This document shows, one piece after another, positions 47,138-53,294 of a stretch of 53,294 nt of DNA. Position 1 is the first letter of the stretch. Every line of letters begins with the position of its first letter. The notes beneath the pieces were generated by a model that was not told the origin of the DNA, did no database searches, and saw nothing but the letters and a program-made list of their open reading frames with translations. The position numbers were made by a program, and so were the translations under genes. This DNA comes from Paenibacillus antri. Its GTDB lineage: Bacteria; Bacillota; Bacilli; Paenibacillales; YIM-B00363. The stretch lies in contig NZ_VCIW01000034.1 in NCBI RefSeq assembly GCF_005765165.1, positions 1 to 53,294 on the forward strand, in the 5' to 3' direction.

Positions 47138-50100
47138 TTGGTTTCTACTAAAAAAACGATCGTCATCCTTGCCTTGTTTCTGATCGCCATTACGGCGTTA
47201 CGATTAACGGTGCTGCATTCTCAGAAGCCGATCGAGCATCCCCGGGTTACGGGCGGCGTCTTGGACCTGCGGGGATGGACGTTGCCGCATAAGCAGACGA
47301 TCCCGCTTACCGGGGAGTGGGAGTTTTACCCCTCGAGACTCGTCGAGCCCGGTTCGACGGACCGTTTCGAAGCGCGGTCTATCCAAGTCCCCGGGAAATG
47401 GGAGCCTGCGTTTCGGGATCAGGCGCCGTCTTCCTTCCGCTTCGGCACGTATCGTCTTCGGATCCTTCTCGATGACGATGAAGATGTACGGCCCTCGCTT
47501 AAGTTACGATTCAATCGCGTTAACAATGCATCCGCCGTCTATGTGAACGGCCGATTGGCCGCGCAAGAAGGCTCGCCGTCCGAAGAGCGGGAGGAACATC
47601 GGGCCGGTAACCTCCCCTTCTCCATCGCGCTCGACGGCGACGAACCGACGATCGAGCTTCTCGTTCACGCTTCGTCCCATGCGGGTCCCGGCGGCATTAC
47701 GCAAGCGGTCCGCTTCGGAACCGTGGACGCAATCAATTCCCGAACGCTGCTATCGACCAGTTTGCAAATCGGGTTATGCGTCGTCTTTTTGATCCACGGC
47801 ATCTACGCGGCCATGCTGTTCTTTTTCGGGGTCGCCAATAGAGGATTGCTTTATTTTGCGCTGGTCATGCTCTTGGCGATTCTCATCGTACTGGTTGCGG
47901 ACGATCGGCTGCTCTTCGTTTGGTTTCCGCTTCCTTACGAATTCACGACCAAAATATGGGTCTTGTCCTATACAGGCGTCGTCGCTTTCCTGCCCCCTTT
48001 GCTGAACCGTATGTTTCCCGGATGCGGTAAGCCCGGATTGTTGCGGAGCTTCGCCGCGTACTGCGTCGTCTACGCCTTGTTCGTATTGCTGACGCCGGCC
48101 AGCTACGTCATGTCCGCCTTGTTCGTGTTGACATCCATTCTTATCATTTCTACGATCCTCTCGGGACTCGTCTTGAAGAATGCGATTCGGAAGAGCAAGG
48201 ATGTGATGTATGTGCTAATCGGCATCGCCGCGATCGGCGCGAATATCGTGTGGACCATTATCGAAAGCAGAACGACGTTGGAGATGATGCACTACCCGTT
48301 CGATCTCGCCATCGCCGTCCTGGCTTTCGCGGCCTTTTGGTTCAGGCGGTTTTTCCAGGCCAAACGCGAAGCGGTCCTTCTTGCGGACAAGCTTCAACAG
48401 GCCAATCGGGAAAAGGATCGCTTCCTCGTGAATACGTCGCACGAGCTTCGAAATCCGCTGCACGGCATTATGAACATTACGCAAAGCGTGTTGGACGACC
48501 CGGTTCGTCCGGTCCCGGAAGAGCACAAGCGAAGATTGGAAATCCAGGTAGCGGTAGCCAGACGAATGTCCTTGATGCTGGACGATTTAATCGACGTCAC
48601 GCGTCTGAGAGAAAGCACCGTCCGACTGCAGGTCGGCAGCGTGCGCATTCGGCCTGTCGTCGACGGCATCCTCGAGATGCTCCGATTCATGTTGGACGGC
48701 AAACCCATCGCTTTGCTCATCGACGTTCCCGAAGACTTCCCGGCCGTCCAAGCCGACGAAAATAGACTCGTACAAATTTTGTTTAATCTTCTGCACAATG
48801 CCATCAAATTCACGGATGAAGGCAGCATCTCCGTCTATGTCGAGCGGACGGACGCGACGGCGCATATTCATATTCTGGATACGGGGATCGGAATGGACGA
48901 GAACACGCGGCAGCGGATCTTCCTGCCGTACGAGCAAGGGGATTCGGAACGGGCGTATGCCGTCGGCGGCTTCGGACTCGGGTTAAGCATCGCCAAGCAG
49001 TTGGTCGAGCTCCATGGCGGAGACTTGAGCGTCGCTTCCGTTCCCGGAGAAGGCTCCCGATTCACGGTCGCGCTGCCTCTGGCCGAAGAGATGGATCGCG
49101 CCGAAAGCCCGGAAGCGTCTCGGAACCTCATTGCTGGCGAGAGCGCCGACTTCGCCGCGGATCGACCGGAGGTCGTCCACCTCCCGGCTTCTTCCGCCGA
49201 TTCGGAACATCCGAAAGTATTAGTTGTGGACGACGACAGCATCAATTTAGCGATTCTGGCGGATATCCTGCGCACCGCTCCGTATCGCGTCGCGACCGCC
49301 ATGAACGCGGCGGATGCGTTCGCCAAACTCGAGACGGCGACATACGATTTGATCATCACCGACGTCATGATGCCGCAGATGTCCGGGTACGAATTCACGA
49401 GGCGGATTCGCGAGCGCTTCTCCATGACCGAACTGCCGATCCTGCTGCTAACGGCAAGGAGCCGTTCGGAGGACGTCCTCGCCGGGTTTCAAGCCGGAGC
49501 GAACGACTACGTGACGAAGCCGGTCGACTTCTGGGAGCTCCGTTCCCGCGTCCGCGCGTTGATCGAGTTGAAATTATCGATCGAGGGACGGCTCCGAATG
49601 GAGGCCGCCTGGCTCCAAGCGCAGATTCGGCCGCATTTTCTATATAACACTATTAATTCGATCGCCGCGCTGGGAACGATGGATATCAAGAAAATGCAAA
49701 GACTGCTCGAAGAGTTCAGCAACTACCTTCGGACCAGCTTCGATTTCCATAATACCGACCGATTGGTATCCATCGACCGGGAGCTCGAACTCGTGAAATC
49801 TTATTTATTTATCGAACGGGAGCGGTTCGGAGACCGACTGGACGCGCAGTGGGAATTGGAAGCGGATCTAACGTTCCTATTGCCGCCGCTGGCCATCCAG
49901 ACGCTTGTGGAGAATGCCGTAAATCATGGAATTCTAAAGCGCGCCAGCGGGGGAACGATTCGCATTCGGACGGCGCGTTCGGGGGATCGGATCGTCGTGT
50001 CCGTCAGCGACAACGGCGTAGGCATGAGCGAGGAGGACATCGCCCGAGCGCTTGAAGCGCCGGCCGATGTCAGCGAGGGAATCGGTTTGCGAAATACGGA

Positions 50101-50191
50101 CCGTCGATTGAAGCAGCTGTACGGGAGCGGCATTCGCATCGAGAGCGTTCCGGGACAAGGCACGACCGTGAGCTTTCGGCTTCCGAGATAA
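47138..50191 (+). CDS. Hybrid sensor histidine kinase: 7TM sensor, HisKA kinase, receiver and LytS-like kinase
   Basis: The TTG start has GGAGGGAGG 7 nt upstream. The 1017-residue product has a short N-terminal hydrophobic helix, an extracellular galactose-binding-like 7TMR-DISM domain (about residues 40-200), and seven membrane helices (about 207-400). A HisKA domain follows (His435 in SHELRNPLHGI) with a HATPase_c (N box NLLHNAIKF, G1 DTGIGM, G2 GGFGLGLSIA). A receiver domain has Asp742 in TDVMMP. A second His-kinase domain of the LytS type has His833 (IRPHFLYNTINSI) and its own ATPase core (VENAVNHGI, DNGVGM). Carrying two kinase cores with a receiver between them is unusual. It is convergent with the SARP-type regulator. 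Confidence 0.92.
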   Translation: MVSTKKTIVILALFLIAITALRLTVLHSQKPIEHPRVTGGVLDLRGWTLPHKQTIPLTGEWEFYPSRLVEPGSTDRFEARSIQVPGKWEPAFRDQAPSSFRFGTYRLRILLDDDEDVRPSLKLRFNRVNNASAVYVNGRLAAQEGSPSEEREEHRAGNLPFSIALDGDEPTIELLVHASSHAGPGGITQAVRFGTVDAINSRTLLSTSLQIGLCVVFLIHGIYAAMLFFFGVANRGLLYFALVMLLAILIVLVADDRLLFVWFPLPYEFTTKIWVLSYTGVVAFLPPLLNRMFPGCGKPGLLRSFAAYCVVYALFVLLTPASYVMSALFVLTSILIISTILSGLVLKNAIRKSKDVMYVLIGIAAIGANIVWTIIESRTTLEMMHYPFDLAIAVLAFAAFWFRRFFQAKREAVLLADKLQQANREKDRFLVNTSHELRNPLHGIMNITQSVLDDPVRPVPEEHKRRLEIQVAVARRMSLMLDDLIDVTRLRESTVRLQVGSVRIRPVVDGILEMLRFMLDGKPIALLIDVPEDFPAVQADENRLVQILFNLLHNAIKFTDEGSISVYVERTDATAHIHILDTGIGMDENTRQRIFLPYEQGDSERAYAVGGFGLGLSIAKQLVELHGGDLSVASVPGEGSRFTVALPLAEEMDRAESPEASRNLIAGESADFAADRPEVVHLPASSADSEHPKVLVVDDDSINLAILADILRTAPYRVATAMNAADAFAKLETATYDLIITDVMMPQMSGYEFTRRIRERFSMTELPILLLTARSRSEDVLAGFQAGANDYVTKPVDFWELRSRVRALIELKLSIEGRLRMEAAWLQAQIRPHFLYNTINSIAALGTMDIKKMQRLLEEFSNYLRTSFDFHNTDRLVSIDRELELVKSYLFIERERFGDRLDAQWELEADLTFLLPPLAIQTLVENAVNHGILKRASGGTIRIRTARSGDRIVVSVSDNGVGMSEEDIARALEAPADVSEGIGLRNTDRRLKQLYGSGIRIESVPGQGTTVSFRLPR

Positions 50192-50216
50192 GGAATGATC
50201 CCTGCGATCATTCCTT
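50190..50216. terminator. Bidirectional hairpin between convergent kinase and regulator
   Basis: AAGGAATGATC and GATCATTCCTT form an 11-bp perfect stem with a CCTGC loop. It overlaps the kinase stop and the regulator stop codon. T/A-rich sequence follows on both sides. Confidence 0.7.
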
Positions 50217-51341
50217 ATTCTCCATTTTCCATTGCAGGTACCACTCGGTAATATACGGACTCGGGCGTTCGCCGACTTCCTCCAGCAGCACGGTCGTAAG
50301 CTCGCGATACTGCCGGTGCACCGATAAGTGATTATTCGTTGCGGCATATAGCTTCATCAAGGCGAAGCGGGCTTCTTCCGCCAAGGGCTGCCGGTTGCAG
50401 ATCTCGAAGTATTTCTCGATCGCCTTCATATAGTTACGGCAAGAGGCATACCATTCGGCCGACTCCGTCATGGCGCGGACCCACAGCAATTTTAACCGAA
50501 ACCGCTCGCTCTCCGCCCATACGTATTCGTAATCCTGCAAGTAATCGCCGGTGTATGCCGCCATGACCTGCTCGATTTCCTCGATCGTCCGGTCGTCGAC
50601 CGGCAAGAGCGTCTGCAGGCGCTGCTCCCATTCCTCCACGTCCAGTCGGACATGGTCCACATCCAGAATGTACCCTTCCGTCGCGTTCGATAAGTGAAAC
50701 CGGGTATTCATCGGTTCCAGCGTTTTTCGAATATGATAGACCGCGGTGTACAACTGCGAGAACGCCTTATTCGGTTCGTATTCCGGCCACAGCAGCTCGA
50801 CGAGCGCGGATTTGCGAACCAGTTGACCCCGGTGCTGCAATAAATACAAGAATAACTCCTGGGCTTTGGCGGTTCGCCAACGAATGGGCGCGAGCGGCTT
50901 GCCGTCCGCCTCGATCAAGACTTGTTGGAACAGCTTCATCCGAAGGGGCGCAGTCGCCGAGGCTCCCGAGTCCGCATCCCCTCCAAGACGCTCCTGAATC
51001 CGCTGCAGCGTGACGGCCAAGCGTTCTTTCCCTACCGGCTTCATTAAATAATCCAAAGCGTTCAGCTCGAAAGCTTTGATCGCGTATTCATCGTAGGCCG
51101 TGCAAAACACGACGTTCAGCTTCGGCTTCCGCTCCAACAGCCGTTCGGCCAATTCGACTCCGTTCACTTCCGGAAGATGGATATCCAGGAACGCCACGTC
51201 TACGTCGTGATCGAGAATATAGGCCGTTCCCTTCTCGGGATCGACGAACTTCGCTGCGACGTCGATGTCGGCGATGTCTTGAAGTTGATGTTCCAGATAG
51301 CTTAACGCTAATAGTTCATCGTCGATCAGGACGACTTTCAT
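50208..51341 (-). CDS. SARP-type response regulator (REC, winged helix, BTAD)
   Basis: The 377-residue product has an N-terminal receiver (Asp53 in VAFLDIHLPEVNG, Thr81, Lys101) and a DNA-binding winged-helix region (about residues 140-235: IRWRTAKAQELFLYLLQHRGQ, RKSALVELLWPE and AFSQLYTAVYHIRKTLE). A BTAD helical domain follows (about 240-370), as in SARP/AfsR-type activators. The partner is probably the neighbouring double kinase. Such pairs are common in Paenibacillus, but their targets are unknown here. Confidence 0.9.
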   Translation of the reverse strand: MKVVLIDDELLALSYLEHQLQDIADIDVAAKFVDPEKGTAYILDHDVDVAFLDIHLPEVNGVELAERLLERKPKLNVVFCTAYDEYAIKAFELNALDYLMKPVGKERLAVTLQRIQERLGGDADSGASATAPLRMKLFQQVLIEADGKPLAPIRWRTAKAQELFLYLLQHRGQLVRKSALVELLWPEYEPNKAFSQLYTAVYHIRKTLEPMNTRFHLSNATEGYILDVDHVRLDVEEWEQRLQTLLPVDDRTIEEIEQVMAAYTGDYLQDYEYVWAESERFRLKLLWVRAMTESAEWYASCRNYMKAIEKYFEICNRQPLAEEARFALMKLYAATNNHLSVHRQYRELTTVLLEEVGERPSPYITEWYLQWKMENKE

Positions 51342-51434
51342 CGTTATCCCCTTCCACCCATAATTGATAGGAACTTTACATTCTCCCCTATCGTACTACT
51401 TAAGAGGTTTAATGAACAAGGAGGAACATCGATC

Positions 51435-53144
51435 ATGAAAATGAAACGCCTCGCGGCCTCCGCCGCCGCTCTCGCGCTGCTCGCGAACGCCGTCCCGGCG
51501 GCCGCGGCGGACGACCGCTCCCCCGTCGCCTTGTGGGTGAACGGAAGCGCATTGACGTTCGCGGACGCGTCGCCTTACGAAGAAGCGGGCGCCGTCCTCG
51601 TTCCGGTTCGCGCCGCCGCCGAACGGCTCGGCTTCCGCGTCTCGTTCGACCCCGGTACATACGCGGTCTCCTTGTCCTCGTCGAACGTCGACGTCTCCTT
51701 CCGCGTCGGAGCCGCCTCCGCGACCGTCAACGGACGCGAGACCGCCTTCGCGCCCGCCTCCGCCGTCGTCTCGAACCGCGTCTTCGTGCCGCTGTCCTTC
51801 TTCGAGACCGTACTCGGATTCGAGACGGCCTATCGGGCCGACGTGAAAGCCGCCGAGGTTCAAGGCGGCGCGCTCGACCCGAAAGCCTTGGTGGCCGACA
51901 TCCTTCGGCTCCTCATCGATGGCAAATACCAACAGCTGTCCGACGAATGGTTCGCGGACGAGATGAAGGCGGCCGTCCCGGTCGAAGCGCTCGCTTCCGG
52001 CTGGGAAAGCGCGGCGCCGATCGCCGGAGCGTTCCTCGGCGTCGCGGCCGTGCAATCGGCGCCGCTCGACGCGGAAACGCTCGGCGTCGAAGCGGTCGCC
52101 GCCTTCGAACGCATGAACTTCAAAGTGTCCCTAGCGATCAATGGGGAACGTCAGCGATTGGTCGGCCTGCTGCTGCAGCCGGCCGCGGCGGAAGCCGAGG
52201 CGCCCGACGCCGTCGTCGAGGAAGAGGTCGTCGTCGGAGCCGGCACCGCTTACGAATTAGGCGGCACGTTGACGCTGCCCGCGGCGGCGGAAGGGCCGGT
52301 CCCGGCCGTCGTGCTCGTCCAAGGCTCCGGTCCGAGCGACCGGAACGAGACGGCAGGCGCGTATACGCCGTTCCGCGACCTCGCTTGGGGATTGGCGCAG
52401 CAAGGCATCGCCGTGCTGCGGTACGACAAGCGGACGTACGCTTACGGCGACGCGTTCACGCCGGAGGAAGCGGCCGCGATCACGGTCGCGGAGGAGTCGG
52501 TCGACGACGCCGTCGCCGCGGCGGAGCTGCTCAAGCGGGACGAGCGCATCGACGCGTCTCAGGTGTATGTAATCGGCCACAGCCAAGGCGGCATGCTGGC
52601 GCCTCGCATCGACGCCGAGGGCGGCGACTTCGCGGGCTTGGTGCTGCTCGCCGGCTCCCCTCGCACGCTGTGGGAGCTGATCTACGATCAGAATATGGCG
52701 TTCATCGAAGCGATGGACGACGCCGATCCCGCGAAGCGGGCGAACCTGGATTACGTCGAAGCGGAGTATAAGAAGGCGCAAGGCGTGGCGGCGATGAGCG
52801 TCGAAGAAGCGAAGAACAGTACGGTTTTCGGTTTCCCGGCCTATTACTTCAAAGAGATGGACGCCTTCGACCTCCCCGCCTATGTCGACGGGCTGAAGAA
52901 GCCGGTGCTCGTCCTCCAGGGCGAGGACGACTTCCAAGTGTATGCGGAGAAGGACTTCGCCAAGTACAAGGAGATCTTCGGAGAGCGGGACGACGTGACT
53001 TATAAGCTGTATCCCGGGCTGAATCACTTCTTCGTCGATTACGACGGTCCCGGCGCGGGAACGCTCGGCGAGTACAACGTGCCCGGCGCCGTTTCGCAGC
53101 ACGTCATCGACGACATCGCGGCATGGATTTCGAAGATGAAATAA
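51435..53144 (+). CDS. Secreted alpha/beta hydrolase with copper-amine-oxidase-N-like stalk domain
   Basis: The 569-residue product has a signal peptide (MKMKRLAASAAALALLANA, with cleavage near AAA-DD). A Cu_amine_oxidN-like module follows (about residues 32-137, VLVPVRAAAERLGF), which is usually a wall-associated fold and not an enzyme. A DUF3887-like segment (about 150-230) precedes the hydrolase domain. The catalytic triad candidates are Ser383 (GHSQGGM), Asp498 or Asp499 (QGEDDFQV) and His531 (LNHFFVD). The substrate cannot be told. The start follows GGAGGAA. It lies 93 bp from the divergent SARP regulator. Confidence 0.88.
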   Translation: MKMKRLAASAAALALLANAVPAAAADDRSPVALWVNGSALTFADASPYEEAGAVLVPVRAAAERLGFRVSFDPGTYAVSLSSSNVDVSFRVGAASATVNGRETAFAPASAVVSNRVFVPLSFFETVLGFETAYRADVKAAEVQGGALDPKALVADILRLLIDGKYQQLSDEWFADEMKAAVPVEALASGWESAAPIAGAFLGVAAVQSAPLDAETLGVEAVAAFERMNFKVSLAINGERQRLVGLLLQPAAAEAEAPDAVVEEEVVVGAGTAYELGGTLTLPAAAEGPVPAVVLVQGSGPSDRNETAGAYTPFRDLAWGLAQQGIAVLRYDKRTYAYGDAFTPEEAAAITVAEESVDDAVAAAELLKRDERIDASQVYVIGHSQGGMLAPRIDAEGGDFAGLVLLAGSPRTLWELIYDQNMAFIEAMDDADPAKRANLDYVEAEYKKAQGVAAMSVEEAKNSTVFGFPAYYFKEMDAFDLPAYVDGLKKPVLVLQGEDDFQVYAEKDFAKYKEIFGERDDVTYKLYPGLNHFFVDYDGPGAGTLGEYNVPGAVSQHVIDDIAAWISKMK

Positions 53145-53169
53145 TAAAAAGCCGCGGGCGTGCAAGGGG

Positions 53170-53294
53170 TGAACTGTGACCCCATTGGCGGACAGTTTAA
53201 AGAAAGCCCTCGGCGGCTAAGCCGCCAAAAGATGACTCCTGTATTCATTGGGGGTCATCTTTTTTAATGACCATTGGTAGCGCCCCGTATTGTA
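53170..53294 (-). mobile_element. IS3-family insertion sequence, right end (partial)
   Basis: The plus strand from 53170 (TGAACTGTGACCCC...GGACAGTT) resembles IS3/IS150-group terminal inverted repeats. It is followed by the C-terminal end of the transposase gene on the minus strand. The left end and target duplication lie outside the window. It inserts just after the hydrolase stop. Confidence 0.8.
53217..53294 (-). CDS. IS3-family transposase OrfB, C-terminal fragment
   Basis: In the frame ending at TAG (53217-53219) the last residues read YNTGRYQWSLKKMTPNEYRS followed by HLLAA. This is the conserved carboxyl end of IS3/IS150-group OrfB integrases. The gene continues beyond the window edge, so only 25 residues are visible. 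Confidence 0.93.
   Translation of the reverse strand, partial: YNTGRYQWSLKKMTPNEYRSHLLAA

Overview
The window comes from a GC-rich, spore-forming member of the Firmicutes, most likely family Paenibacillaceae (Paenibacillus/Cohnella-like). The basis is protein similarity to Bacillus subtilis informational genes (SigH, DisA, RadA, CtsR/McsA/McsB/ClpC, Rae1, Mini-III), conserved gene order, canonical SigA promoters, Gram-positive cis-elements (T-box, L10 leader, CtsR operator, PhoP box) and an SLH-domain surface protein. No species-level claim is made.

Layout. At 1-86 lies the 5' end of a 16S rRNA gene (minus strand) with its promoter region. From 529 to 30.7 kb a long minus-strand housekeeping block follows; in transcription order it reads radA, disA, pssA, PIN/TRAM protein (yacL), ispD, ispF, gltX, [T-box] cysE, cysS, mrnC, rlmB, rae1, sigH, rpmG, secE, nusG, rplK, rplA, [L10 leader] rplJ, rplL, rsmC-like ybxB, rpoB, rpoC, L7Ae-like gene, rpsL, rpsG, fusA, tuf. 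This matches the B. subtilis order, except that pssA sits between disA and yacL, and an rRNA operon follows tuf.

Between radA and clpC, which are adjacent in B. subtilis, an accessory cell-surface segment (31.0-39.8 kb) is inserted: a secreted choice-of-anchor-I/LysM protein behind a well-formed PhoP box, a small unknown protein, a class A penicillin-binding protein with a charged tail, and a 1339-residue SLH/beta-propeller surface protein behind a c-di-GMP-I riboswitch with its own terminator. The ctsR-mcsA-mcsB-clpC stress operon follows (40.1-44.8 kb) with a clear SigA promoter and CtsR operator.

The right end (44.9-53.3 kb) is accessory: a SulP anion transporter without STAS domain plus a cysteine-free ArsR-type regulator, a 53-residue ORF, a 1017-residue hybrid sensor kinase with two kinase modules facing a SARP-type response regulator, a secreted alpha/beta hydrolase, and the end of an IS3-family element cut by the window edge.

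The most notable signals are the c-di-GMP riboswitch on the surface protein, the PhoP box on the LysM protein, a three-unit array of about 107 bp carrying six short hairpins between pssA and yacL, and the double-kinase/SARP pair. None is proven to be a new system; the hairpin array is the least explained by known families.
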